DNA of 64,000 bases from Adiantum capillus-veneris (GCA_014529385.2 CM043947.1:115399587-115463586), one strand, 5' to 3'; shown: positions 33,540-45,628, numbered from the stretch's first letter. The notes: generated from the sequence alone by a model not told the origin. A program made the numbers and translations.

Positions 33540-34743
33540 TACACAACACATACACACACACCCACCTTCTCACCCGATCTCTCCCCATCCTCGTCGCGTC
33601 CCTGCACTGCAGTAAAAACCACCACAATATATATATATATATATATACATTATGTATACACACCACACCCTCGTTCCCACGCACACACCCGCTTCCATAT
33701 ACAATTACACTCACGCACCCATATACATACACGACACGTGTATACGCACGCGTTAAAAAAAATTTACAAAAAAAGAAGGATCTTACGCCATCAACATCGA
33801 CAAAAAGAAGGAGAATATCCAAAGCACGCGCCAACAACAACAAAAAGAAGAAATGTGCAGAAGGTATGCCCCGACCGACCCCGAAAAGAAGTACACGCTA
33901 CACTGACGCACTCACAACACACCATTCACCGGCATCACGCAACCACGCCACCAGTTTCAAAATTTGTAGGTTATGTTCATCATTTCTTTAGTTTTCACCC
34001 AAGCCTTGTAGAATTCCCACTTTGTAAATTCCCTCTCTCTAGGTGATGGTTACAAAGGCCCACCTAGAGATTCTCATTTTAAATAACTCTCAAGAAACAG
34101 CAAGGGTCAACCACACCGGGCCTACCGCTTGCTTTGTCTCCCCGCCTAGCTTACCCTAATCACACCGGGATTATTACCATAATCCAAGCATCCAACACGT
34201 ATAAATTGGCACTGAGAGGTCACTATCAGGGGGGGCAGTTCATGAGAGGTCAGCACTTGGTAGAGTGTAGTGGGAAGAATTGACACTATTGGCACGGGGA
34301 GGGGGCTTGTGTGATGGTTGTCCATGGGAATTGCACCATGTGAAGGGAGCCACGTCCACCTCTCCAATGGTCAATGCACACACATATACACACTTTTGGT
34401 ATCAAGCTTCACAATCATTGAGTCGTCTTAGAGAACGCACCAAATAGTTGCACCATCTTTTCTCCCTACCTCTCTATCACCACGGTGTGCCGCCTCGCTG
34501 GAAGGAAGGTCATTGTAAATACTGCAGAAATAACTCTCCCTGACACCCCCGAGGTTTTTCATCATTTGGTCATCTCTGTGTGTGTGTATGTAAGTTTGTG
34601 GTGTTCATATCATCATAGTCTGCATCCTAGCCACTCAAAGCTAGGTGGTGCCCTCCCTTGTTCGCTTTACCATGACAGGCTCGAGGCGTGCCATTTGTTC
34701 CCCGGCGTTTTAGAGGTCGTTGGGGTTCGCTTTGCTCCTGTCA
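32350..34743 (+). repeat. 5' LTR of family B (2.4 kb)
   Basis: Starts TGATGGCCGGC and ends CTTTGCTCCTGTCA. The same ends occur in the LTR at 49188-60092 (TGATGTCCGGC and CTTTGCTCCCGTCA). The interior is unusual: poly-C tracts of 15-20 bases, long CT repeats (32672-32744, 33480-33536) and CA tracts. About 890 bases (roughly 33540-34425) are missing from the other copy. ORFs with Ser-Leu or Pro runs here are artefacts. Transcription signals were not identified with confidence. Confidence 0.88.
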
Positions 34744-34765
34744 TTTGGTGCCCCCACTGAGGAGG
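34744..34765 (+). other. Probable primer-binding site of family B
   Basis: Directly after the LTR end CA comes TTTGGTGCCCCCACTGAGG. Primer sites that begin TTGGCGCC or TTGGTGCC are common next to LTRs of Tat/Athila-type plant elements, which fits the dual RNase H of the coding regions. The exact tRNA is not established here. Confidence 0.6.
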
Positions 34766-35370
34766 GCTTGTAAGACCCTTCAATTTACAATGCTGAAAGT
34801 GACGCATGCCATCAATCATGGATGCATGGCTGAAGTACGATGCTGAAAGTGACGCACGCCATCAATTATGGACGAATGGCTGAAGGAATTTTCTAACTGG
34901 AGGACGGAAGAAGAGGATACTAAGGAGGCACTAGCTGCCTTCATTGAAGTACTACTACCAGGCTGTAGTGTTGTCAGTATTCAAAAGGTGAATTCTCAAT
35001 CTCGTGTTGCTCGTTCTAACCACAAATTGAGAGCATCAGGTTGGATATCGGTGAGGTGCCATCACTGTTGTCAACCAAAACACACTGTCAATGAGTGACA
35101 GCAACTAAGGTAGCGAAGGGGCTAAAATCATCTACATCGATATTCATTGCGAAGAAGTCATTCACATCAAAGAAGGAAAGAAAACGGTGAGGCCTCTCTT
35201 CCCTAAAGAAACTGTAGTCAAAGTTTTAACCTTTACTCCAAAATGGCCTAAGGGGGCTGCTCGAGCCAAAGGTAAGGAGAAGATAAGCCAGTCTGGAAAC
35301 ACATGACCCCGAAGGGAGAAGCATCTGGCCAAGCAAGTGCTTCAAGCTCAGAAAGCCGGGTTGTACCCAG
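34766..35370 (+). pseudogene. Start of a family B gag with ruptured zinc knuckle
   Basis: A short frame at 34868-35098 reads MDEWLKEFSNWRTEEED and ends in a zinc knuckle at 35057-35098: C-H-H-C-C-Q-P-K-H-T-V-N-E-stop. The last cysteine codon is TGA. A 29-base segment with GATGCTGAAAGTGACGCA is duplicated at 34791 and 34841. The stretch ends at 35370, where a family A LTR begins. Confidence 0.6.
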
Positions 35371-36148
35371 TGATAGCCGTTTTTCGGCTTTCCGTAATTG
35401 CCATAGTAAGCTACCTCACCCTATCAAATCACTCAAACATTTTGGTTACTCCTACCATTTCACTATACATAGGCGTGTGTGAGTTAGGGAACTTTTCCCA
35501 TATTTTCTTAAAAACCCTCAATTAGCTAGTCACTGGGCTAGTTGAGCCAAAAAAATAAAAAAAATAATTAAAATAAAAAATTATTATGGCCCATTTGTGT
35601 GTAAATATCTCATTGTATATAGAGCCTAAATAAAAAGATTTTTCATAATTATTTTGGTATTTATTTAAATATTTATACTTAGGTGTGTGTTATTTATGCT
35701 ATGTACATTGACTCACCCTTACTTTATGTTTTCTTACCATTTTGCATACTCTTTATTCCATATAAAAATAATTTTATGCAAGCTTCTCTTATTTTTGGTG
35801 TAACTTCATCCCAATAAAAATCCAAAAAAAACTAGTTCTATTTATGTGTATATATTTTCACTATTGTGATTTTTTCCTTCCTACATCTATTCTCTATTAC
35901 TCTCATAAATTAGACACAAAAAATATTCATCTTTTTATGGTAGACTTATTATGAGAGAGATTTAGTTTGACCCCTTTAAATTTTTTCCACCTATATTATT
36001 TATATTTGACATGTACATATTTTTTTAGACCCCTCAATATTTGATTTTCTTAGTTGTACTATTCACTTATATCATGATCTCAACAATATCTTCAATTATA
36101 GACCTACCAAATAAAGTCAAGGGTATGTGGAATACATGCATGCACCAT
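35371..36148 (+). repeat. Truncated 5' LTR of family A copy 2
   Basis: Matches 40473-41250 from TGATAGCC to CATGCACCATGG, where the LTR is cut and protease-region coding sequence follows. A segment with TTTTTCCTTCCTACATCT is shared with both LTRs of copy 1. Confidence 0.88.
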
Positions 36149-36972
36149 GGTGATAAATTCAAGAGAGGTTGACATGGAAGCAAATGGCATTAAGCGTGGA
36201 AAAGGGAAGGAGAAAGAAGGAGTCACGTCACAAAGTGACCATAGACTAGAAAAGAAGGCAAAGGAGACCAAGGAAGCGAAGAAGACTCGACGTCGTATCA
36301 ACCTCCAAGACTTCCCTCTTGTACATGGAACAACTCCATACAACTTGTTGGAAGACATGAGAGGTAAGGGTCCTGATATCTCATGGCCTCAGTTTCTTGC
36401 ATTATGCCCACAAGTTAGGAGAGATTTAACAAAGGCAGTTAGCACTAGGAGAAAGGTAAAAGAGAGTGTGCCTGTTGTAAAAATTGCACATGCTGAAATG
36501 AATGAGGATATTACACCTGTGTTAGATTGTTACATCAAAGGAAGATTGGTTAGGAAAGGTCTAGTGGATGGGGGGTACACAAATTTGCATCATGACAGAG
36601 GGACTCATGCAAAAACTAGGCATGCACATCCATGAGACACCTGAAATTAAAGTCAAGATGGAAAAAAATAGCAAGGCTAGGTGCGTAGGCATTTGTAAAA
36701 ATGTCTTTGTGGAGGCCTTTGGCATTAAGAAGGCGGTGGATTTTTATGTTATGTCTACCAAAGGAAATGGTTACCCATTTATCCTAGGGAGACCATGGCT
36801 AATGAAAATGCGAGCTTTGCAGGATTGGGAGAGTGGAAAGCTAATTTGCAGGAATGACAATCATAAGAAGGTTGTCTTTGACATGAAGGAACAATGCCAA
36901 GAGGAGCTCGATGAAGAATCATCTCAAAGTGAGACAGAGGAAGGCTGGACCGATAGCACTTCAGAAGGATAA
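36149..36972 (+). pseudogene. Gag end and protease, family A copy 2
   Basis: A lysine-rich stretch (KRGKGKEKEG, KKAKETKEAKK) precedes HGTTPYNLLEDM and a retropepsin-like segment with RLVRKGLVDGG, where VDGG replaces the usual DSG or DTG. A frameshift near 36575 moves the protease to the next frame, which reads MTEGLMQKLGMHI, ARCVGICKNVFVEAF and YPFILGRPWLMKMRA (the ILG signature of the second half). The family B gag-pol has the same VDGG-type site, so the change is shared and not a local accident. Confidence 0.8.
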
Positions 36973-37096
36973 AGTAGCGGCAGCATTACTGACGAGGAGT
37001 CTTCCATCGAAGTCATGGGGGTAAGGTTTAAGCCAAACAACCAAGAGACCTCTTGCCCAGGTTTGGAAGAGGTAGGTTCCCAAAAAAAATCAAAAA

Positions 37097-37822
37097 GTGG
37101 AAGATGAAAGAATGCTAGAAAGTATGTTATCTACAACACTTACAAAAGATGAAAGAGAGGAGCTCAAAGGTGTGTTAAGGAAATTTGCTAGGCTTTTTGC
37201 TAAAGACTACACCGATGTGCGTGGAGTAGATGTTGTTCAACACAAAATTGAGTTAAAGCCAGAGGCCACACCTAAGGCTCAGAAACTACGAAGGCTAGGA
37301 GTCATCAAGGAGCAGGCTTTACTCAAGGAGGTAAGAAAGCTTCTAGCAGCAGGTTTCATTTATCCAGTGGAGAATTCATAGTGGGTCTCTCCCGTTGTTG
37401 TCACTCCCAAGAAGAACAGAAAGTGGAGGGTGTGTGTGGATTACCGTCCACTCAATGAGGCAACAAAAAGAGATCACTTTCCCCTCCCATTTCAGGATGA
37501 GATACTAAATGAGGTAGCTGGTCATGAGAAGTACACTGTGTGTGATGGCTACTCAGGTTACTTTCAAATAGGTATCGCATTGGAAGATCAGTTAAAAACA
37601 ACCTTCATCACTCCTTGGGGTTGTTATGCTTTTAGAGTTATGCCATTTGGCTTGACAAATGCTCCTGCAACTTTCCAACGTTTTATAAACATGGTGTTTC
37701 AAGCATTCTCTGGAAAGTCAATCAGGGTGTTCATGGATGATTTCTGCATTTATAGCTCAGGGTTTAAAGAAGCTCTACGACATGGGAGGTCAACTCAACC
37801 CCGAAAAGTGTCACATAGGTGA
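37097..37822 (+). pseudogene. Reverse transcriptase, family A copy 2
   Basis: The linker frame (37097-37381) ends in KLLAAGFIYPVENS at a TAG. RT continues with MCVDYRPLNEATKRDHFPLP, DGYSGYFQIGIA, MPFGLTNAPATFQRF and the catalytic FMDD in RVFMDDFCIYSS near 37735. A frameshift near 37770 separates it from the thumb. The core RT motifs are recognisable and the catalytic Asp pair is present, but the gene is broken. Confidence 0.88.
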
Positions 37823-39422
37823 GGATGAAGTGATCTTGCTTGGTCACAAGGTTTCCTATAGAGGCATTGAGGTGGATCCTTCAAAGGCAAAGGCTCTTAT
37901 TGAGCTCCCATCACCCAAGAATCTCAAAGAGGTCATCTCATTCATTCAAAAGGTGAAGTATATGTCACGCTTCATTCACTTAGCCTCGGAGTTACTTCAC
38001 CCTTTGCAAAAGTTGACACAAGAAGTAGAATTTGCATGGTCTGATGAGCTTGAAGAGTACTTTTGTAACATTAAAGTCATTTTGTCAGAGCTACCAACAC
38101 TCATGCCTCCTTGTTGGGAGTACACACTCTTTGTTAGCTCTAGTGTTGGGAAGGAAACAATTGGTGCAATTTTATTACAACAAGATCCCCATAGTACCAG
38201 GATGCCACCCATTTACTTTGTTAGTAGGGTCATGAATGCTTTGGAGAGAGGCTACACGGAGGCAGAACTCATAATGCTTTCTCTCATGTTTGCGGTGAGA
38301 AAGTTTAGATCCTACTTGCTACCAAAACCTTTTGTAATTCTCACTGCAAAAAATTTGTTTCCTTGGGTGTCATCTCAAATGAATTTTAGCACTAGGATCT
38401 CAAAGTGGATTATGGAATTGCAAGAGTTCCAATACTCTTTCAAGGTAGAAGATAGTGTGCGTGCACAATTGGCAGGGATCCTTACTTATAGGGTTCATGA
38501 GAAGGAGATTAAGGTGCTTGAAGTAAAGACCCTACCATTGCCACCACCTAAAAGTATTCCTAATGCTTTTACCTTGTTCTTTGATGGAGCTTTTCAACGA
38601 GTCACGGGAAAAGCAGGGGGAGGGCTAGTATTGCTCAACCCAAGTGGAGAGGTGTTTATGAAAGAGAAGGTCAATCTACCAGGTTCAACTAGCAACAATG
38701 AAGCAGAATACGACACACTACTTCATGGTTTAAATTTATGCATTGGCCAAGGTATACAACGTCTCATGGTAAAGGGAGATGCACTTCTCATTGTGAAGCA
38801 GATTTTAGGCATTTGGGCATGCACGAATGAAAACCTAAGAACAAAAGTTCATGCCATTCATAGGTTGTTTAATCAATTTGAAGAAGTGCAACTATATCAT
38901 ATCCCTAGGAAACAAAATGAAGATGTAGATTTACTTGCACAAAAAGCAGTTGCATGTGTTGAGAGTGAAGTGCAGGTCATCATGGCAGCAGCAGTGATAA
39001 AGCAACCAAGGTACCAGGGGATGGAGTCATTGGCTCCCATTGTGAGCTACATTTTAGAGGGCGAGTTTCCAGAGGGCTGCACAAAGGCTCAAAAGCGGAG
39101 GCTCATTAAGAAGGCGAGTTCATATTTGTTTTTGGAAGGTGCCCTTTACCAAAGGGGAAAAGATCAAGTTTGTAGGAGAATACCAACAACCAAGGAGATT
39201 CCAGCCATTCTTGAAGGTTTGCATGAGAAAGCGTGTGGTGGTCATTTTGCACAGGAACTCACTGCAAAAAATATTTTTCTTGCCGGATATGTTTGGCCAA
39301 GCTTGCACATTGATGTTCAACATTGGTGTAAAAGCTGCCACAATTGTCAGATTAATGGAAACAAGCGTCTGTTACATGGTCCACGTCAGCTAGTCCTTGC
39401 AAATGGTCCGTTTGAAAAATAG
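37773..39422 (+). pseudogene. RT thumb, dual RNase H, integrase finger, family A copy 2
   Basis: A frame of about 550 codons. It has the RT thumb (LLGHKVSYRGIEVDPSK), the normal RNase H (SVGKETIGAILLQQD, RGYTEAELIMLSLM) and the extra plant-type RNase H (LFFDGAFQRVTGKAGGG, SNNEAEYDTLLHGL, KGDALLIVKQI). The integrase HHCC finger follows (HEKACGGHF, WCKSCHNCQ). It ends at a TAG near 39420, where copy 1 has TGG. The integrase core follows in the same frame. Confidence 0.9.
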
Positions 39423-40472
39423 GGCATTGATGCTATGGGTCCATTGCCCAGGACTAAAAATGGAAAATCATATATCTTGGTGGCCATAGACTACATGACT
39501 AGGTGGGTGGAAGCACAAAGTGTGGCAAGGGTAAATGAGAGGACAGTGAGCAAATTTGTCTACACTCATATTTGTTGTAGATTTGGCACACCTTTGGAGA
39601 TTGTTTCTGATAATGGTCCAGGGTTTAGAAAGGGCTTGTTCACAGAAGTCTGTGAAGAACTTCACATTCTACATCATCATAGTACACCCTACTATCCCCA
39701 ATCCAATGGTCTGGTAGAAAAAGCTAATGGTGTCATTGCAGGCATCATTAGAAAGATGGTGAGAAACAAGACAAAGTTGTGGGATGACTTCTTGGATGGT
39801 GCCTTGTGGGCGTATCGAACCACATATAGGGAATCCACGGAGTTTACACCATTTCACTTGGTCTATGGTCAAGAAGCTTTGCAACCCATCGAGCTCAACA
39901 TTCCAACAATGCGACGTCATGGAAAAGCAGCACAAGATGATCAAGAATCATGGATGGATCGACTTCTTACCTTAGCTGAGCTGGAGTGGAAAAGAGAAGC
40001 AGCATACGAGTGCTACAAGAGGAAAGCTACGCAGGCAAAAGAAAAGCTCGACAAGAAACTAAAGGACAAAGGCATCAAGGAAGGAGATCTAGTGCTAAGG
40101 TATGACAATCGACTCGATAATCGTTTTGATGCCAAATTTGAAACTAGATGGCAGGGGCCATACATAGTTAAGAAGGATTTCAATTCAAGTTACTATCAAC
40201 TTATGGACTTGAATGGGAAAGAGCACTCCAGGAAGGTAAACGGGTATCGCTTGAAGCATTATTTGAGTCGCCTTCTACCAAAGGATCTACCAAAGATCTG
40301 TCAAAAGACAGCTATCTCATGTAGATATTGTTCCGTGAAGCATGAGTGTAACTCAAACCAAAATTCTCAGGGCCAAACAATGAAGATCTCGTCAAGGAAT
40401 CTGAAGCACTCTCTTTGGAAAAGATGCTCTATGATGGTACATGAATATACCATCATCCTGGGGGAGGGCTAA
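39423..40472 (+). pseudogene. Integrase core and tail, family A copy 2
   Basis: Open frame with AIDYMTRWVEAQSVARV (first Asp), SDNGPGFRKGLFTEV (second Asp), YYPQSNGLVEKANGV (catalytic Glu), WAYRTTYRESTEF and FHLVYGQEALQPIE. The C-terminal tail has RYDNRLDNRFDAKFETRWQGPYI. All three catalytic acids are present. It is separated from the finger only by the TAG near 39420. The last frame residues are the polypurine tract. Confidence 0.9.
40459..40472 (+). other. Polypurine tract of family A copy 2
   Basis: TGGGGGAGGGCTAA immediately before the LTR start TGATAGCC at 40473. Confidence 0.85.
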
Positions 40473-42930
40473 TGATAGCCGTTTTTTGGCTTTCCGTAAT
40501 TGCCATAGTAAGCTACCTCACCCTATCAAATCACTCAAACATTTTGGTTATCCCTACCATTTCACTGTACATAGGCGTGTGTGAGTTAGGGAACTTTTTC
40601 CATATTTTCTTAAAAACCCTCAATTAGCTAGTCACTGGGCTAGTTGAGCCAAAAAAATAAAAAAAATAATTGAAATACAATATATCATGGCCCATTTGTG
40701 TGTAAATATTTCATTGTATATAGGGCCTAAATAAAAGGATTTTTCATATTTATTTTGGTATTTATTGAAATATTTATACTTAGGTGTGTGTTATTTATGC
40801 TATGTACATTGACTCACCCTTACTATATTTTTTCTTACCATTTTTCATACTCGTTATTCCATATAAAAATAATTTTATGCAAGCTTCTCTTATTTTTGGT
40901 GTAACTTCATCCCAATAAAAATCCAAAAAAACTAGTTCTATTTATGTGTATATATTTTCACTATTGCGATTTTTTCCTTCCTACATCTATTCTCTATTAC
41001 TTTCATAAATTAGACACCAAAAATATTCATCTTTTTATGGTAGACTTATAATGAGAGAGATTTAGTTTGACCCCTTTATATGTTTTCCACCTATATTATT
41101 TATATTTGACATGTACATATTTTTTTAGACCCGTCAATATTTGATTTTCTTAGTTGTACTATTCACTTATATCATGATCTCAACAATATCTTCAATTATA
41201 GACCTACCAAATAAATTCAAGGGTATGTGGAATACATGCATGCACCATGGAGAGCTCACTCTTGGAGGTATTCAAAAGAATCATCCAAAGAAGGACCTCA
41301 CAAGGACCTTGTGCAGTGGAAAAAACAGCCGGTTTTGATGAATGTTTAAAGATCATATGCTCCCCGAATTTGAAAAGGTGATACAAACAAAAGTTTTAGT
41401 TCGTGAGCTGAAATTTCACCTCAAATTTTTTCATATTTTTTTGAGCTACGAGCTGTGAGCTATCATTTTATTGGTGGACCGCAGTTTGCCCATGCTATGT
41501 AGCCACACTCCATCTTCCACTTTATCATTTTCCTCTTTCACACACACTCCTCCCTCTCCTTCCCACTCCCGAACCTGCAACTCCCATGTCCTAATTCACC
41601 CTTTTCACCATTGCCACATCTCTCACACCTCCATAGCCTTCATCCTCCATTTCTACACCCTATGTGTTCCCCTTTCTCTCTTCATATATGTCCATATTAC
41701 CATACTCTCTTCAGCTTTGTAAAGAACTTCAAAAAATCAACAAAAATCCAAGGTTAACCTCTGCAAATGAAGGCTTTATCATGAATTTTCCAAGGTTTGA
41801 AGATAACGTAGCTTCATCGTTACGCGTTACTTCGCCATGCTGACCGCTTCTTCTACCGGTGTTGTAAAGAGGTGAATGTCAACTTCTCCAAGCTTCAACC
41901 TTGCTTTACAAGCTTATCCCTTCTCTAACTTTTCTCATCATATATCTCACCATTTGGTGAATTATTTTGTAAATATTTTTTAGTGATAATTACTAACTAC
42001 TAACCACTAACCTTATTGTAAAATGCACCCTCTACTAGAGTAGGCACTCCCAAATTATTCACTCAATCCTCTCTCCTCTTATCCTCAAAAATTATCTTCC
42101 CTTGAGCCCACATCCATGTGACTCAAAGGACAAGAGAGACCCACCCTCATTAAAAAAATATATATATATATATGCATAATCTTTTATTCCTTCAAATAAA
42201 CTTGATTAGGCCTAATCCTAATCGGAGCTTCTAAAACCTATAAATAGAGCCCTTCTCTCCCTTGTAAATCATCACATAATCACACTACACCACACGATTC
42301 TCAACACAATAACACACCACTCTTCAAGCCTAGTTGTGTAGAGTGTGTGCATTGTGAATGCTCTATTCCATCACTACACATAGGTGCATGGAGAAGCTTG
42401 AAGTTAGTTATGCCATCTAGAGGAGTGGAGTGATACTATACTCTGCAATCACACTTGTAGCCTACTCTTGTCCATAAATAAGATTCATAGTTTTGGGTGC
42501 AATTGTATGCTGCAACTACGACTCTTCTCTCCAAATTGACTTGATAAGTTGGCTCATCAGGTGGTTGAAGGTATATTGTCCTTGAAGTTTGTTGTGCCAT
42601 TTCATGCTTAGTGGTTTGAAGGTTTGTTGAATTGTTTGCCTAAAAGTTAAATTGTAAGAGGGTGCTCGGTGAGAGGGCTCCCGTGACCCTAAGACAATTT
42701 GTGTTTTGGCAACAAGGTCAAGTTTTGTGTTGTCTCTCTATTTCTCATCAAGCTTTGTGTGCATCTAGTGTTTAAGGCTAAGACTGGCTAAGACTGAGTT
42801 TCTCAAGTTGATTTGTGCTCTTTACCTCTCTCTGGCGTGTTGAATGTTTGTGTCTGGTGTGTGTGGCTATCTTGCATTCCCCTCTCTCGTGCGTTTGAGT
42901 ACAAGGAGATATCATGTGCGTCCTAGTTCG
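40473..42930 (+). repeat. 3' LTR of family A copy 2 (right end estimated)
   Basis: Starts TGATAGCCG. It matches the truncated LTR to about 41250 and copy 1 to about 41720. It holds a credible promoter (TATAAATA at 42239-42246) followed by a pyrimidine-rich leader. The true end is not fixed: no clear CA edge with primer-binding site was found between 42850 and 43050. The ORF at 41471-41722 is not supported. Confidence 0.7.
42239..42246 (+). promoter_or_regulatory. TATA box of the family A LTR
   Basis: CTATAAATAG, a canonical plant TATA box, followed about 30 bases later by CTTGTAAATCATCACA where transcription would begin. It lies in the promoter half of a long LTR. Confidence 0.6.
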
Positions 42931-43839
42931 CATCTACAACTAGGTGGTTCCCCTTTTCTTGTTTAGTTTCTGGCTGTGGGTTGTTGTTGTCTCTGATTGT
43001 GCTTGCCCCAACCCCAATTGAGCAGCATGGGAGCCTCGAAGGGTGTTTAGACGCCGCTCTTCTTGTTGCCCGCCCCGGACCGCCTCGCCAGCTTGCCAAA
43101 GAGGAAGTCATCCGAAGCTAAGCGGCGGAAGGTCGCCTACCGATTTGCCTGACGTATGCGAGTGCTACCAATCCACTTCAACAATCCTGAAGAAGAAGTG
43201 GTAAGAAGATTCCCATGTTGCAGGGAAGAGTGGTTTGATTATTGCTCTCTCTGTTTTGGAAGACGGGTAGAGGATCTTCCTCCTCTCCCTGTACAACTTA
43301 TCCTGAAGAAGCTCTCTACCACGGGTAAAACCGAGTGGGCTGGAGACAAGCTGTAGCTAAATGGAGTAGAATTCATGCAACACACCGACTACGGAAATTA
43401 CCTGCAATTTCTACTAGCCAAGAGGCTGGGAGTGGTCAGACGCATTGCCATCACCCCGTACATGCTGAGCGACGAAGGAAAGATAGAGCCCATGAAAGGC
43501 GACGACCTCCTGTGGATGTGCCGACTCATCAACACTTGCATGATAAGAGTATAAGTAAGTATTACACCCTATGTTCATGATGGAAAATGAGCCGAAGGCA
43601 TTCCCGTTCACATTCCTGCAGCATATGCATGTGAATATCTATGTAGATAGGAAAATCTTCTACCAACAAAAGATCGTGTACCTATTTGGTGCGGCAGTAC
43701 TAGGAGAAATCCATAATTCCCCAAACCCTATCATTCTCCCCATACTGGATTACCATCATTCCTTTAATGTTTCTATCTTTATCCTATTTTAACCTATCCA
43801 TCCACCCTTGTAAAAAGCCGCTATGAGCCGCTACTATTG

Positions 43840-43879
<40 letters not shown>

Positions 43880-43913
43880 TATATATAAAAGGTTTGTTTC
43901 CTGTGTCACTACC
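42931..43913 (+). other. Leader and decayed N-terminal frame of a Tat-like element
   Basis: Fragments of one decayed frame: RLASLPKRKSSEAKRRK near 43080 and 43156-43356 with HFNNPEEEVVRRFPCC. Shortly after, in a shifted frame, comes FLLAKRLGVVRRIAITPYML near 43410. An AT repeat is at 43841-43875. I do not recognise a family; the position just upstream of gag suggests an extra leader ORF of the element. Confidence 0.45.
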
Positions 43914-45188
43914 ATGGCAAGTGTTTCTTTCCCCACGTTCACTGGAAAGAAGGGAGAAGATCTCACCATCGACTTTGTGGATGATTTCGACAATGCTTGT
44001 GTCGTCTCCAACAAAGATGACGACGCTTCACGACTTTGAATTTTTCCTCTACTGATGAAAGTAGAGGCCAAGTCCTGGTATAATACATTTCCCCAGGCTA
44101 CCAAGAATGCATGGGATGTGTTAAGGGCTGCTTTTGTAAAGAGGTTTGGCGGAGGTACAACCTTGGAGAAGCTGTGGCAGCTACTGACGGAATTAAAGCA
44201 GGGAGGTCTGCTAGAGTATTCCACCTACAAGTCCAAATTTGTAGAATTATAGGAGAGATGGGTTGCCTCACTGGAGGAAGGCAAAGGAGCGCCTAATTTC
44301 CTAAAGAAGGACCGTTTCATTGTTGGTCTATGGTCGCCACTTAGAGAGAAGGTGAAGGGAAGGTTTCCTGCAACATATGAGTTAGCAGTCAAAGTAGCCC
44401 GCCTTAAAGACAAGAAGCTACGCATGCATGCAAGGGTAAACGAGTCAGAAGAAACAAGCTTGGTCTAACAAACCCCAGTGACTGCAACAGCCAGTCATAG
44501 AGCCCAGCTGCAAGAGGCATCAGAAGAGCAACAAGACCTGCTAAGTCGCATCACCGCCCAACTAAAGAGTTTATCCGTGCATCTGTTGCAAGAAGGGCAT
44601 GCACCTGTCAGGAATCTAGAACAAGGAAGAGGACAACGAAGGCAGAACCAAGAGTACCACTGCTACAATTGTGGGGAAGACGTCCATGGAAAGTACTACT
44701 GCCCACATCCAAGGAGGCAGAATTTCAATAGAGGGGGGAGACAAAATCAGATCTCTCTGTCGAGAGCAAGACCACCAGCACCTAGGCAACTAGGACCGAT
44801 CCTACCGGTCCAAATCCTTCGACCACCCGTACAACAACAACCACCACCCCAACCTCTCATTCCACCACTACCCCCACCACCTGCTGTGAACCAAGCGGTG
44901 AGTGTTATTAGCTTGGAGGCTAAAGGGAAGGCAAAGGTAGAAGAATCAGTTCGAGAGAAGCACAAAGGGAAAGCGAAGGTAGAAGAAGTGGATGTTATGG
45001 GAGTGAAGCCTGCTAGGCACGAAGAGGCCTCTCAAAGAGAAGAGAAGATGAAAGGGAAGGCCGAGTCTAGCAAGCAAGCAGCTAAACCGCGATGGAAAAT
45101 AGACATCGTGAACTTCTCATTAGGTGAGTATGCAAAACCCTATGACTTAGTTCAGGATGTTTTAATGCAGGGCCCAAAAATAACTTAA
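43914..45188 (+). pseudogene. Gag of the family B gag-pol
   Basis: The ATG at 43914 starts FPTFTGKKGEDLTIDFVDDF, then the gag core (KVEAKSWYNTFPQATKNAWDV, AAFVKRFGGG, LLEYSTYKSKF, FIVGLWSPLREKVKG). A zinc knuckle CYNCGEDVHGKYYC lies at 44661-44702. Next come a proline-rich linker and a KGKAKVEE-type repeat (44930-45070). Stops interrupt it near 44038, 44250, 44466 and 45185. The protein would form the particle and bind RNA. Confidence 0.85.
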
Positions 45189-45628
45189 CCCCAATTACTC
45201 CACCTTGCACCACGAATGAGGAGACAATGGACAAAAATGGTAAGTACCAAGAAATCAAGACCCAGGATAGCTGGGGCTATCTCTAGAAGGGATCTCGACG
45301 ACATCCTACCAACCATGGATGCTCGCATCAAGGGGCAACGAATCTCAAACGTCTATATAGATGGTGGCGTGCAAATATGCGTCATGAGTGAAAAGATGTG
45401 CACCATCTAGGTCTAGAGGTAGGTAGGCCGGCACCCGACCAAGCCAAGATGGAAAACAATGTAAGAGTAAAATGCGTAGGCATTATGAATGCAATCAAAG
45501 TAAAAGCATTCAATACAAAAGTGGAGGCAAACATCTTTGTAATGCCACACAAAGGGGAGGGCTATCCCTTCATTCTTGGGAGGCCTTGGCTTATGTCTAT
45601 GGAAGCTAAACAAGACTGGAGCACATGA
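45189..45628 (+). pseudogene. Protease of the family B gag-pol
   Basis: Retropepsin-like segment with AISRRDLDDILPTMDARI and VYIDGGVQICVMSE, where IDGG replaces the usual DSG/DTG catalytic triad. The next frame has NNVRVKCVGIMNAIKVKAF and YPFILGRPWLMSMEA. One frameshift near 45405 lies between the two halves. Confidence 0.8.

Larger units (their letters stand above)
35371..42930 (+). mobile_element. Tat-like Ty3/gypsy element, family A copy 2
   Basis: Plus-strand order: truncated LTR (35371-36148), protease region, RT, two RNase H domains, integrase, polypurine tract, then a long LTR from 40473. Gag and the primer-binding site are missing. The left edge is a clean LTR start TGATAGCC inside family B sequence. 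The right edge (about 42930) is uncertain because no target duplication matching cccag at 35366-35370 was found. Confidence 0.85.

Noticed and set aside
33500-33640. CRISPR-like or satellite array
   Set aside because: Only simple dinucleotide repeats are present; no spaced unique segments.
32541-34046. Long Ser-Leu and Pro-rich ORFs within the family B LTR (also 49330-49686 and 59195-59811)
   Set aside because: Simple CT and poly-C tracts are open in several frames. The same ORFs are not preserved between the two LTR copies.
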